Numbered from the stretch's first letter, positions 24,265 through 32,932 are shown. The stretch: 42,780 bases of DNA from Gemmataceae bacterium (GCA_022616435.1 JAKEET010000217.1:1-42780); one strand, 5' to 3'. The notes: generated from the sequence alone by a model not told the origin. Translations and numbers: made by a program.

Positions 24265-25875
24265 CTACTTTCCCGTTCGCCTGGCGGTCAAGACGCCGAC
24301 CGCGGCAAGCAGCACGATCATCCCCAGCAGCATCACGCTCAGCGCCGCGACGTTGTTGTCCACGCCGTAGTGCATGCGATCGAACAGCAGCTTCGCGAAG
24401 CTCTCCCAGCCGGGCGTTTCGACGCGCGCGGACGCGACTTCACCCAGGCAGAGCCCAGCCGTCAAGAGTCCACAGCCGAACACAGCGTGACGCGTCAGCG
24501 GCCACACGATGGTCCAGAACTCGCGCCACGGCCCCTGCCCTTCCAGGCGCGCCGCCTCGCGCGGCTCGCGCGGCACGAGCCGCACCACCGGCCAGAGCAC
24601 CGCCACGGCAAACGGCAGAAACCGCACGATGTAGGCCCACACGAGCGGCATCGGACTGGGTTGATAGTAGAACAAGTCCGCCAGCACCCCCTCGGGAAGC
24701 CACGCGATCACTTGCTTCAGGCCAAGGGCGATGATCGTCCCGGGCAGCGACCAGGCCAGTGCCATCACCGCGATCAGCAGCCGGGCAAACCAGCGGCTTT
24801 CGTCGGCCAGCCAGCAAAGAATCAGGGCGCCGAAGCTGATGGCGGCGGCCGCGCCGCCGACGGTCACGAGGTTCTTCGCAAGGTCGGCGCCGTGCGTGCG
24901 GCAGGCGCTCAGGAAATGGCTCCACGCATTGCCGGCGACCCAATGCGGCGGGTGCCCCTGCTTGCCAAGCTTCCACAACAGGCTGGCCAGCGGCACGCCG
25001 AATATCAGCAGCAGCGCCACCAGCAGAAGGGCGGCGACGGCCCAGCGCCAGCGTCCAAAGTCGAACTGCCGCGGCTCGGCCGGCGGCCATGCCAGCGCCG
25101 GCAGCCGTTCCAGCCGCGTCAGATACCACGTCAGCAGCGCCCACGTGGCGATCACGAGCGGCAACGCAGCCGCGACAGAGCGCGCCAGCGCCCCCGTTCC
25201 CTGCGAAAACTGGATGTGCACTTCCTGGGCAAACGTGCTCACCTGCATCATGTAGGCCACGGTGATCTCGCCCGCCACCTGGAGCGCGAGCCACACCGCG
25301 GCAAACACGATCGCGCCGCGGCAGCGCGGCAGGGTGAACCGCAACGCCACCCACCACGGCGGCCCGATCAACAGGGCTTGTTCCTCGAGCTCACGCTCCA
25401 CCCAGGTCGAGCCGATCCCGACGAAGACAATGACCCACGGCAGCCCGGCGAGGAAATGAACCCAGATCGCCGGACCTATCCCCGTCGTCCACGGCCGGGC
25501 GGCGTTGGGGCCCCACCACGTCAAGGGCAGCCAGCCGTCGCTGCCGAGGAACGCCTGCCACGCCGACGCGATCATGGGCAGGGGCACGAAGAGCATGACG
25601 AAGGTGGCCACGAGCAGGAACCGGCGTCCCGGAAACTCGGTGCGAAACAGCGCCAGCGCCAGGGCGATGCCGACGGGCAGCGTCAGGGCCAGGGTTCCGC
25701 CGACCAACGAAAGTGTTTGCAGCAGGAGTTGGCTGACCCGCCGGCTATCCGACGCCGACCACGTGCCGATGCCGTGTTGCGCCAGCTCAAGCAACGGCAG
25801 CAGCAGCGGAACGGCCACGAGGCCGGCGAGCGCGACCCCCGCGGCGCAACGCCATGGCGTCAAGAAAGGGGCCAT
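24265..25875 (-). CDS. ABC transporter permease, two fused membrane halves
   Basis: The 536-residue inner-membrane protein has two sets of about six transmembrane helices, the layout of fused permeases for iron(III) or thiamine (FbpB/ThiP type). Each half carries the cytoplasmic EAA-like loop for ATPase contact: EREELEEQALLIGPPWWVAL-like in half one (seen as ELEEQALLIGPPWWVAL) and PREPREAARLEGQGPWREFW in half two. No ATPase or binding-protein gene is nearby, so partners must be elsewhere. It starts three bases after the stop of the PQQ-like gene, implying one transcript and possibly coupling. The substrate cannot be read from sequence. Confidence 0.85.
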   Translation of the reverse strand: MAPFLTPWRCAAGVALAGLVAVPLLLPLLELAQHGIGTWSASDSRRVSQLLLQTLSLVGGTLALTLPVGIALALALFRTEFPGRRFLLVATFVMLFVPLPMIASAWQAFLGSDGWLPLTWWGPNAARPWTTGIGPAIWVHFLAGLPWVIVFVGIGSTWVERELEEQALLIGPPWWVALRFTLPRCRGAIVFAAVWLALQVAGEITVAYMMQVSTFAQEVHIQFSQGTGALARSVAAALPLVIATWALLTWYLTRLERLPALAWPPAEPRQFDFGRWRWAVAALLLVALLLIFGVPLASLLWKLGKQGHPPHWVAGNAWSHFLSACRTHGADLAKNLVTVGGAAAAISFGALILCWLADESRWFARLLIAVMALAWSLPGTIIALGLKQVIAWLPEGVLADLFYYQPSPMPLVWAYIVRFLPFAVAVLWPVVRLVPREPREAARLEGQGPWREFWTIVWPLTRHAVFGCGLLTAGLCLGEVASARVETPGWESFAKLLFDRMHYGVDNNVAALSVMLLGMIVLLAAVGVLTARRTGK

Positions 25876-25878
25876 GGA

Positions 25879-27702
25879 TCACAATGTCCAGCAACCGGCG
25901 CGATGCCGAGAATCCGCGACTAGCGGCACGTAGGGTTTGGCCAGGTGGTCTGGGACCGGCTTCTTGGCGTAGTCGACCACCTGACCGTCTTCGTTGCGGC
26001 GCTTTCTTATGGCTAGAACCTGAACATCTCCGGCCAGCATCCCATTCCACTGGCAGCCCTGCCTCGTCGTCTGTCGTCGTTGCCCGCGTTGGCCGTCGTC
26101 ACCGCCATGGCCGCCATGAATGTCGAACTCCCGCATCCAGAGCAGCGCCGCGACGTGACCCTGGGCGCCGTCCAAGTTCGTGGGGGCGCCGGCGCGGCCG
26201 ACCTTCACTTTTTCGTCGCCCTTCTTCTTCTCTTCCTTCTTCTCCTCTTTCTTTTCCTCGTCCTTCTTCTCCATGTCTTCCTTCATGTCCCCCTTCTTGG
26301 GCTCGGGCGGTTGCGCGTCCTCCTCGGCCAGGATGAAGTGGGTGCGGTTCTTGTACGGCGCCAGCTGGTCCCGGTGCCGCACGCACATCAGCTGGCCGTC
26401 CTGCGCCGCGAAGTAGGCCCGGTCGGTCCAGTCGTTGCTGACGGCGATGGTCCAGGCGCGCGCGTCCCACACGGCCATGGTCGTGCCGCGCAGCGCGTCC
26501 ACGATCAGCAGGTTGCCGGTGCGATCACGGGCGTACACGAACTTGGCGTTGGCCGACAGAAACTGCACGGCGCGTGGATTGAGCCACAGGCCTCGGCCGC
26601 TGACGCGGTCCAGCCGGTACATGCCGGCGCCGTCGGCGACGACATAGATGTCGTGATCGGTGACGGCCGGCTGGCGGTAGATCGGGGCGCCGGCCAGGAA
26701 TCGCCAGACGATGTTATCGGCGTGCATGTCCAGCGCGTACAGGGAATAGTCATCGGAACCCACGTAGGCGATGAGGCCGTAGCGGCCCATCGGCGCCGAG
26801 ACCGCGCCTTGCGTCCTGAACTCGAACTGCAGCTTCGAGGAAAACCGATTGAGCGCCACGAAATTGCCGGCGGTGCTGACCACGCAGACATTGTTGTACG
26901 TCGTCAACGGCGGCTGCTGGATCGCCGACGCCGTGGTGTAGTACGACCACATCTCAACCGGCTGGCGCGTCGTTCCCTCGCTGATTTCGACCGGCGGCTC
27001 GTCGGCGCTGGCGCGGATCTGCGTCACCGTGTCCTTCAGCAGCTCCAGCTCGCCGGGCTTCAGCTTGTCCAGCTCCAGCGGCTGCTTGGCCTTGTCGGGG
27101 TCGGTCTCCTCCAGCCGCTTGTCGCGCTCCTTCTTCGCTTCCTCCAGGGCGCGTTCGAAATCAGGGTGCGTGTAGGCGGTGATGCGCTGCCCCATCGCCA
27201 CGAACAAACCGCCGTCGTCGGCCACCAGCGGCGCGCTCGGCGTGGCCGGCAACCGGTAGCCCATGATCGGCTCGGGGTAGCCCTCCTGGCGGGCATAGAC
27301 GCGGTTGAGGCCGGTCTTGCGGTTGAGCACGTAGAGCTGGGCGCCGCGCGCCACGAACACCGATTGGTTGTTGGCGCCCGCCTCCGCCGACACCTTGCCT
27401 TCCAGCGTCATCCGCCACTTGACGTCGCCGGTCTCCGCGTCGAGCATCAGCACCGCGCCGCCCAGCGTCTGCACCAGCAGGTCCGGCCCGAACTTGCTGG
27501 GCAGAAGCTGCACGCTGAAGATGCCGTCGCGGCCGTTCTGAAACTTGATCTTCGACCGCCACGCCACGTCGAGGCTGAGCCGGTCGAGCACTTCACGGCT
27601 GGGCGGCGCCGGCCGCGTGAGCAGGCGCACCTCGTCGGTTTGGGCGGCGGCCAGCGTCGCCGCAAGCCCCACAACGACCGTTCCACACAGCAAGCGTTTC
27701 AT
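25879..27702 (-). CDS. Secreted PQQ-like beta-propeller protein with Lys/Glu-rich spacer
   Basis: After a signal peptide (MKRLLCGTVVVGLAATLAAA) the protein has PQQ-like blades such as GAVLMLDAETGDVKWRMTLE, AQLYVLNRKTGLNRVYAR and SDDYSLYALDMHADNIVWRF. A Lys/Glu-rich low-complexity run is encoded at about 26205-26300 (polypurine on the minus strand), followed by a less ordered tail with GGHGGDDGQRGQRRQ. The tail looks poorly constrained and may be a disordered extension or degenerate. I start at ATG 27702 (GAGG upstream) rather than TTG 27714. It is directly followed by the ABC permease gene. Confidence 0.82.
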   Translation of the reverse strand: MKRLLCGTVVVGLAATLAAAQTDEVRLLTRPAPPSREVLDRLSLDVAWRSKIKFQNGRDGIFSVQLLPSKFGPDLLVQTLGGAVLMLDAETGDVKWRMTLEGKVSAEAGANNQSVFVARGAQLYVLNRKTGLNRVYARQEGYPEPIMGYRLPATPSAPLVADDGGLFVAMGQRITAYTHPDFERALEEAKKERDKRLEETDPDKAKQPLELDKLKPGELELLKDTVTQIRASADEPPVEISEGTTRQPVEMWSYYTTASAIQQPPLTTYNNVCVVSTAGNFVALNRFSSKLQFEFRTQGAVSAPMGRYGLIAYVGSDDYSLYALDMHADNIVWRFLAGAPIYRQPAVTDHDIYVVADGAGMYRLDRVSGRGLWLNPRAVQFLSANAKFVYARDRTGNLLIVDALRGTTMAVWDARAWTIAVSNDWTDRAYFAAQDGQLMCVRHRDQLAPYKNRTHFILAEEDAQPPEPKKGDMKEDMEKKDEEKKEEKKEEKKKGDEKVKVGRAGAPTNLDGAQGHVAALLWMREFDIHGGHGGDDGQRGQRRQTTRQGCQWNGMLAGDVQVLAIRKRRNEDGQVVDYAKKPVPDHLAKPYVPLVADSRHRAGCWTL

Positions 27703-27897
27703 CGCGCGCCTCAAACTTGAGAGATGAATGCGTTCCCGGCCAGCGCCAGTCTATCACGCCGGCGCGTCGCGGCCCATGCATCTTGAAGTGCAATTTGCCG
27801 GCGGCGCCAGCCTTGCTGAATGCCGTCCGGCAAACTCGTTACAGCCGGCGCCGACGGCCCCTGAGAGGGTATCCGTCCTATCAGGCCCATTTAGGTC

Positions 27898-28443
27898 CTA
27901 GGGGTTACCGCCGTGGATGTCGTTCCTGACAGCCCGGCGCTTGGCGGCGAAGAAATCGCTCAGGATGCGCCCGCACGGCTCGGCGAGCACGCCGCCGAGA
28001 ACCTGGGCACGATGATTCAGGCGCGGATCGCTGGTGATGCGATACAGCGTGTCGCACGCGCCGGCCTTCGGGTCGGTGCAGCCGTACACGACCATCGGCA
28101 GCCGCGCCAGCACGATGGCGCCGGCGCACATCGGACATGGCTCGAGCGTCACGTACAACACGCACTTCTCCAGCCGCCACGATTGCAATGCCTGGGCCGC
28201 CTGGGTGATGGCGATCATCTCCGCGTGCGCCGTGGGATCGTTCAGCGTCTCGCGCTGGTTGTGCGCCGTGCCGATGATGCCGCGCTCCAGCGACACGATC
28301 ACGCAGCCGATCGGCACTTCATCCTCGGCCAGCGCGGCCCGGGCCTCGTCCAGGGCCATCTCCATGTGCTGCAGATGGAACGGATGCCGCGGATCGGTCA
28401 GGGGCAGATCGAAGGGAGACCAGTCGGTCACGGGAGGGCCCAT
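27898..28443 (-). CDS. tadA: tRNA adenosine(34) deaminase-type nucleoside deaminase
   Basis: This cytidine/deoxycytidylate deaminase-fold zinc enzyme has HAE at 73-75 (Zn ligand His and proton-shuttling Glu) and EPCPMCAGA (Cys103, Cys106) as the other Zn ligands. The context DEVPIGCVIV, HNQRETLNDPTAHAEM and RLPMVVYGCTDPKAGA is typical of TadA, which makes inosine at the wobble base of tRNA-Arg(ACG). Guanine deaminase is the main alternative within the superfamily. I start at ATG 28443 rather than an upstream TTG. An inverted repeat separates it from the SIS gene. Confidence 0.85.
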   Translation of the reverse strand: MGPPVTDWSPFDLPLTDPRHPFHLQHMEMALDEARAALAEDEVPIGCVIVSLERGIIGTAHNQRETLNDPTAHAEMIAITQAAQALQSWRLEKCVLYVTLEPCPMCAGAIVLARLPMVVYGCTDPKAGACDTLYRITSDPRLNHRAQVLGGVLAEPCGRILSDFFAAKRRAVRNDIHGGNP

Positions 28444-28467
28444 TGGCAACGTCAATACAACTTGGGC

Positions 28468-28511
28468 TTGCCGTTTCGCGTTCGCAGGATCCGCAGAACG
28501 CGAAACGGCAA
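28468..28511. terminator. Perfect inverted repeat after the SIS gene
   Basis: 16-bp perfect arms (28468-28483 and 28496-28511) surround a 12-nt loop. It begins one base past the SIS gene stop and precedes the tadA start, so it fits a terminator for the SIS transcript. Confidence 0.65.
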
Positions 28512-28512
28512 A

Positions 28513-29106
28513 TCAACTCAACGAGATCCGCCGGTACAAGTCATCCACCACCCAGTGAAACGCCGTCAGGTGGATCGATTCGACGATCCCCATGTCGTCG
28601 AGCGGCACGTGCAGGTTGTGCTGGGCCAGAGTCCTGAGCTTGCCGCCGCCAAAGCCGGTGCAGCCGAGAGTCGTCAGGCCGTTGCGGTTGGCCCATTCGA
28701 CGGCGCGGAGCACATTCGGGCTGTTCCCCGAGCCGCTGATGGCCACCAGCAGGTCGCCGGGCTGGGCCAGGTTCTTGAGCTGCTCCAGGAAGACGCGGTC
28801 GAAGCCCTCGTCGTTGGCCCACGCCAGGATGTAGGGCGTGTTGTCGGTCAGGCTGAGGACGCGCAGCCGTTTCTTGCGATCGTTGTCAAAGTCCTCGCGG
28901 CGCAGCGTGCCCTTGCCCAGGTCTTCGCAGAAGTGCGACGCATTCGAGCCGGAGCCGCCGTTGCCGCACAAGAACACGGTGCCGCCCTGCACGTAGCAGG
29001 CGTGGATCGCGTCCGCGAGGTTCTGCACCTGGGCGGGGTCGAGGCGGCGCAGTTCGTCCGCGACGCGTTCCAGGAACTGCCGTGGATTGAGCTTGATGCC
29101 GAGCAT
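28513..29106 (-). CDS. SIS domain sugar-phosphate isomerase (GmhA/phosphoheptose isomerase-like)
   Basis: The 197-residue SIS protein has a phosphosugar-binding loop VFLCGNGGSGSNASHFCEDL, a second motif LLVAISGSGNSPNVLRAVEW, and GLTTLGCTGFGGGKL and MGIVESIHLTAFHWVVDD at the end. All match GmhA-type phosphoheptose isomerases, which feed ADP-heptose synthesis for envelope glycans. I choose ATG 29106, preceded by GGAGG at ideal spacing, over ATG 29151. It diverges from the peroxiredoxin gene. Confidence 0.88.
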   Translation of the reverse strand: MLGIKLNPRQFLERVADELRRLDPAQVQNLADAIHACYVQGGTVFLCGNGGSGSNASHFCEDLGKGTLRREDFDNDRKKRLRVLSLTDNTPYILAWANDEGFDRVFLEQLKNLAQPGDLLVAISGSGNSPNVLRAVEWANRNGLTTLGCTGFGGGKLRTLAQHNLHVPLDDMGIVESIHLTAFHWVVDDLYRRISLS

Positions 29107-29253
29107 CCTGGTCCTCCAATACAGGGATCCATCCTTGTTCTCCGTCATCATACGTGGAAACGAAGCCGCGACGCCATGGAGAATTGCTTGCCAATCGCCC
29201 GTCGGCCGGGCATAATCATCCCCACAGTCTCAACATCGAAAGGAGATGGCACC

Positions 29254-29814
29254 ATGCGCATTGTGTGCAACCCGGCAGTCGCGATCGGGCTGATCGTCGT
29301 GTTCGTTGGGTCAGCGTCGATGACGACCCTGGCCGTCGCCGGCGGACCCAAGGAAGGCAAGCCGGCCCCGGGCGTCGAGCTCAAGGCCGCTCTGCCCGAC
29401 GGCAAGACCGGCACCATCAATCTGAGCGACTACAAGGGCAAGAAGCACGTCGTCCTGTATTTCTTCCCGAAAGCGCTGACCGGCGGCTGAACGGCCGAAG
29501 CGTGCGCCTTCCGCGACCGCCTTGAGCAGTTTGCTCAACTGGATACGCAGATTCTCGGCATCAGCACCGATACCGTCGTTCTGCAGCGCAAATTCATCGA
29601 CAAAGAAAAACTCGTGTTTCCATTGCTGGCCGATCCGGGCGGGACGGTCGCCAAGGCGTACGACGTCTTGAACCCGAAGAACAAACTCGCCAAGCGGGTC
29701 ACCTTCGTGATCAACAAGAACGGCGACATCGCCAAGATCTTCAATGTCGCCAAGGCCGGCGATCACCCCCAGGAAGTCTTGGACTACGTGAAGAAGAACC
29801 TACCCAAGAACTGA
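29254..29814 (+). CDS. bcp: Candidate selenocysteine peroxiredoxin (BCP/PrxQ type), exported; in-frame TGA at codon 79
   Basis: The gene starts at ATG 29254 with AAAGGAG at good spacing and encodes a signal peptide-like N-terminus followed by an AhpC-TSA/BCP domain. YFFPKALTGG is followed by TGA (29488-29490) and then TAEACAFRDRLEQF in the same frame, on to a normal TGA stop. In BCP/PrxQ proteins the motif is FYPKxxTPGCTxEACxFRD, so TGA replaces the peroxidatic Cys exactly, and Cys84 stands in the resolving position five residues later. The rest is intact (GISTDTV, FPLLADPGGTVAKAYDV, VTFVINKNGDIAK). Decoded as selenocysteine the protein would have 186 residues. A nonsense mutation is the alternative. 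It probably detoxifies peroxides outside the cytoplasm. Confidence 0.85.
29488..29490 (+). other. TGA codon at the peroxidatic-cysteine position (putative Sec)
   Basis: Codon 79 of the peroxiredoxin is TGA between GGC (Gly) and ACG (Thr), the site of the catalytic Cys in every ordinary BCP/PrxQ. One base would convert it to TGC or TGT, so mutation is possible, but no second lesion is present. Confidence 0.7.
29522..29538 (+). promoter_or_regulatory. Hairpin downstream of the TGA, possible bacterial SECIS
   Basis: TTGAGCA and TGCTCAA form a perfect 7-bp stem with a GTT apical loop, the loop starting 39 nt after the TGA. Bacterial SECIS loops usually begin with G followed by U, as here, but sit somewhat closer to the codon. 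A weaker alternative hairpin (GAAG/CTTC, 29497-29511) has its GT about 12 nt after the TGA. The codons here (TTT, GCT, CAA) are unusually AT-ending for this gene, hinting at a structural constraint. Confidence 0.4.
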
Positions 29815-29832
29815 GCCGTCATCCCGTGGGTG

Positions 29833-29894
29833 GCATGCTTTCGCCGATCCCGCGCCACAAGTGAATGATCTGGACCATCGCGGCGAAAGCATGC
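29833..29894. terminator. Inverted repeat after the peroxiredoxin gene
   Basis: Perfect 14-bp arms (29833-29846 and 29881-29894) with a 34-nt loop begin 18 bp past the peroxiredoxin stop. Position suggests a terminator, but the loop is long. Confidence 0.4.
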
Positions 29895-29993
29895 TGTCCT
29901 CGGCGCAGGCCCCGCTTTGCTCTCCCACCGCTCGCGCCTGTCCTTTAGAATGTCCTCATGCCAAACCCCCGCTCACTGTCCAAGGAGCCCGCC

Positions 29994-31823
29994 ATGCCGT
30001 GGCGCCGTTTCACGTCGTTCTCCGTCCTCGTCCTTCTCGGCCTGTCGATCGGCCTGCGCGCCCAGGAAGACGCCATCGAGCTGCGCATGCGGCTCGACGT
30101 GACCTACCTCGCGTCCGACGATTGCGAGGGCCGCGGCGTCGGCACCAAGGGGCTCGACCTGGCGGCCGATTACATCGCCAAGCAGTTCGAGCGCTCGGGC
30201 CTCAGGCCCGGCGGGGTCAAGGGGACCTGGTTTCAACCGTTCAGCATGTCCGGCCCTTCCAAGCTGGAAAAGCCCGGCCTGCTCACCTTGAAGGGGCCGC
30301 TCGGCCAGGAGATCCAGCTCGCGGCCGGCAGGGACTTCCAGGTCATGGGGCTGTCCGGCTCCGCGAAAGTCAGCGCCCCGCTGGTGTTCGCGGGCTACGG
30401 GGCGACCGCGAAAGACATCGGTTACGACGACTACAAGGACTTCGACGTTTCCGGCAAGGTCGTGGTCGTGCTGCGGCACACGCCGCGCTGGGGCAACTCG
30501 GATCTTCCGTTCGATGGCGACCGCCGGGACCAGCACGCCAGCCTCGACCACAAGCAGGCCGTGGCCGAAACACACAAGGCCGCCGCGGTCATCGTTGTCA
30601 ACGACATCACCGAGGGCCCCGGCGGCGACCAGTTGATGCCGTTCGACTACCTCCGTCTGGTCACCACGCCGAGCAGCATCCCGGCCATGCAGATGCGCCG
30701 CGGCATCCTCGACACGATCTTCCAGAGCAGCCTGGGCAGCACGCTCAAGGACATCGAACAGGCCATCGACCGCGACATGAAACCGCGCAGCAGCCCCCTG
30801 CCCGGATGGACGGCGACGCTGGAAACCGCGGTCGAGCGGACCGTCATCCCGGTGAAGAACGTGATCGGCGTGCTCGAAGGCTCCGGGCCGCTGGCCCATG
30901 AGACCATCGTCATCGGCGCTCACTACGACCACCTGGGCTACGGCGGCCGCGGCAGCCTGGCCAAGAAGAAAGGCGTGAAGGAAATCCACCATGGCGCCGA
31001 CGACAACGCTTCCGGCACCGCGGCGCTCATGGAGTTGACGCGCCGCTTCGGCGCCGTCGAGGATCGCCAGGGCCGCCGGCTGGTGTTCATCGCCTTCAGC
31101 GCCGAGGAATCCGGCCTGCTCGGCTCCCAGCACTATTGCAATCGCCAGCCGTTGTTCCCACTCGACAACACGGCCGCGATGGTCAACCTCGACATGGTCG
31201 GCCGGCTGCGTCCCGACAAGCAGACGGGCAGGGACCGCCTCATCGTCGAGGGGGTCGGCACCGCCAAGGGCTTCGAAGCGCTCGTGGACAAGCTCAACGG
31301 CAACCCCGGCTTCGCGTACACCAAGCGAGCCGGCAGCCCGCCGTACAGCGACAACGACTCGTTCTATCGCAAGAAGATCCCGATCCTGTTCTTCTGGACC
31401 GACACGCACGAGGACTATCACAAGCCGAGCGACATCGCCGAGCGCGTCAACGTCAAGGGGATGCGCAAGATCGCCGATCTCACGGAGAAAGTCATGGCGC
31501 ACCTCGCCGCCGATCCACAGCGGCCCCAGTACGTGAAGGTCGCCAGCACGATGCGCATGGGCGGTCCGAAGGGCCCACGGCTGGGCATCATCCCCAACTA
31601 CGACGAGGGCCAGGAAGGCGTGGTCGTGGGCGGCCTGGTCGATGGCGGCGCCGCCGGCAAGGCCGGGATCAAGTCCGGCGACCGCATCGTGCAGATCGCC
31701 GGTCGCCCGGTCACCAACATCAGCACCTACATGGTGATCATGGCCGACCAGAAAACCGGCCGGCCGCTGGAGGTGGTGGTGATTCGCAACAACGAGAAGG
31801 TGACGCTCAAGGTGACGCCGTAG
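29994..31823 (+). CDS. Exported M28 family zinc metallopeptidase with PA-like and PDZ domains
   Basis: The protein starts at ATG 29994 (AAGGAG seven bases upstream) with a signal peptide (FTSFSVLVLLGLSIGLRAQ). A PA-like insert domain (LVFAGYGATAKDIGYDDYKD) is followed by the M28 core: VIGAHYDHLGYGG, HHGADDNASGTAALMEL, FIAFSAEESGLLGSQHYC with the catalytic Glu pair, AAMVNLDMVGRL and WTDTHEDYHKPSDIAE supplying the last Zn ligands. Residues near the end form a PDZ domain (VVVGGLVDGGAAGKAGIKSG, DRIVQIAGRPV). It is expected to be an extracytoplasmic aminopeptidase. It lies alone, with inverted repeats upstream. Confidence 0.93.
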   Translation: MPWRRFTSFSVLVLLGLSIGLRAQEDAIELRMRLDVTYLASDDCEGRGVGTKGLDLAADYIAKQFERSGLRPGGVKGTWFQPFSMSGPSKLEKPGLLTLKGPLGQEIQLAAGRDFQVMGLSGSAKVSAPLVFAGYGATAKDIGYDDYKDFDVSGKVVVVLRHTPRWGNSDLPFDGDRRDQHASLDHKQAVAETHKAAAVIVVNDITEGPGGDQLMPFDYLRLVTTPSSIPAMQMRRGILDTIFQSSLGSTLKDIEQAIDRDMKPRSSPLPGWTATLETAVERTVIPVKNVIGVLEGSGPLAHETIVIGAHYDHLGYGGRGSLAKKKGVKEIHHGADDNASGTAALMELTRRFGAVEDRQGRRLVFIAFSAEESGLLGSQHYCNRQPLFPLDNTAAMVNLDMVGRLRPDKQTGRDRLIVEGVGTAKGFEALVDKLNGNPGFAYTKRAGSPPYSDNDSFYRKKIPILFFWTDTHEDYHKPSDIAERVNVKGMRKIADLTEKVMAHLAADPQRPQYVKVASTMRMGGPKGPRLGIIPNYDEGQEGVVVGGLVDGGAAGKAGIKSGDRIVQIAGRPVTNISTYMVIMADQKTGRPLEVVVIRNNEKVTLKVTP

Positions 31824-31876
31824 TGGATAAGTAGGTGGTGACCGGCCGGGAATGCGTTGCGAGAGCGGCTTGGGAC

Positions 31877-32932
31877 TCAACTCGCGGCGACATTCACCTG
31901 CACTGCACGCCGCATCGGCCCATTCCCCAAGAGCAGCCATTCCTCGCCATCCACTCCGCAGCGGAGCGTGCGCATCTCGTGCAGCACCACCGCCGGGACC
32001 TGGGCGCTCAGCGAGAGTCCTTCGACATGGCAGGGACAGGATTCGACCAGCGGGGTGCGCACGCCGTGGTCGCGGCACCAGTGCAGCCAGGCGGCGCGAA
32101 CGTCCTCGTCCGCCGGCTCGGGCGTCAATTCGGGGGCCAGCGCGGCCGCCTCCGCGGGCAGTTGCGCGAACGGCGACGGCGCGGCGCCCGGCTTCGAGAG
32201 GACCGCGAAGCCCAGAAGCCGGCCATCGGGCCCGCAGCGCGCCAGCAGCACCACGGCCTTCTCCGGCCGGACCACGGTGACGCGCTGCCACGCCGGCACA
32301 AAGGCGGGCGCCGCGTCGGCCAGGGCCAGGACGTCGCCGGGAAAGCCGCAGACTTGCTTCCAGGCCGCGTCGCGCTGGACGGCATCGCGCAGGAACGCGT
32401 CGTCCCAGGGGGCGGGGTTGGTCCACCCGGCGCCAATGAGAATGCCCAGGGGCAACGGCTGCGGCGCGGCGGCGCGGCGGCCGCCGGCGTCCAGTCGTTC
32501 GACGAAGGTGAATTGCCGCCGCCGCCAGTGCCGCCGCGGATAGGCGCCGTCGGCGGCCGCTGCCCGTCCGACGTCGGTAAGCCCCGCCAACTCCGGCGCG
32601 ACCAGGCCGTCGTCCACCAGGCCGAGCAGCGTTTGCCGCAGCATGGCCTCGGGGACGTGCAAGCGGCGCGTCAGGTTGCGGACCAGGTCGTCGCCGCGGG
32701 CCAGCGTGTCGCGGGCCGGCGTGTCGCGGGCCGGCGTGTCGAGGGCCAGCGCCTTCAAGATCATGAGCGCGAAGCGATCGAGCGTGCACGGCGCCGTCGT
32801 CTGCACGAGCGCCTCGACGCGGTTCCAGAACAGATGGCCGGCCCACAGCGCGTGCGGCTGGAACGACGCAAGCTGCCTTCCCCAGCCGGCCAGAGCGTCG
32901 CCGGCGGGGAACTTCAGGGCCGACAGGTCCAT
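31877..32932 (-). CDS. Conserved-looking hypothetical protein
   Basis: I do not recognise the family. The 351-residue product starts MDLSALKFPAGDALAGWGRQ and is rich in Ala, Trp and Pro, without signal peptide or membrane segment. Residues near 60-75 carry a DTPARDTPARDTLAR repeat from tandem 15-bp DNA units (32706-32750). The middle has a helical stretch (LTRRLHVPEAMLRQTLLGL) like a small winged helix. Cysteines late in the protein (VESCPCHVEGLSL) may bind metal. The start at ATG 32932 follows GGTGGGAC; a longer frame to 33082 adds non-conserved-looking sequence. It diverges from the YbgC/TolQ-like operon. Confidence 0.65.
   Translation of the reverse strand: MDLSALKFPAGDALAGWGRQLASFQPHALWAGHLFWNRVEALVQTTAPCTLDRFALMILKALALDTPARDTPARDTLARGDDLVRNLTRRLHVPEAMLRQTLLGLVDDGLVAPELAGLTDVGRAAAADGAYPRRHWRRRQFTFVERLDAGGRRAAAPQPLPLGILIGAGWTNPAPWDDAFLRDAVQRDAAWKQVCGFPGDVLALADAAPAFVPAWQRVTVVRPEKAVVLLARCGPDGRLLGFAVLSKPGAAPSPFAQLPAEAAALAPELTPEPADEDVRAAWLHWCRDHGVRTPLVESCPCHVEGLSLSAQVPAVVLHEMRTLRCGVDGEEWLLLGNGPMRRAVQVNVAAS

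Noticed and set aside
24256..27720. Two rightward open frames of about 550 codons
   Set aside because: They are antisense to the ABC permease and the PQQ-like gene, both with clear domains and signal or membrane segments.
27913..29490. Rightward 525-codon frame ending at the peroxiredoxin TGA
   Set aside because: Only its last 78 codons are real coding sequence; the rest is antisense to tadA and the SIS gene. The frame ends at the TGA that I interpret as Sec or nonsense.
1536..29490. General reassignment of TGA as a sense codon
   Set aside because: TGA ends many well-defined genes here (for example at 34128-34130, 35290-35292 and 36833-36835), so a changed genetic code is not supported.
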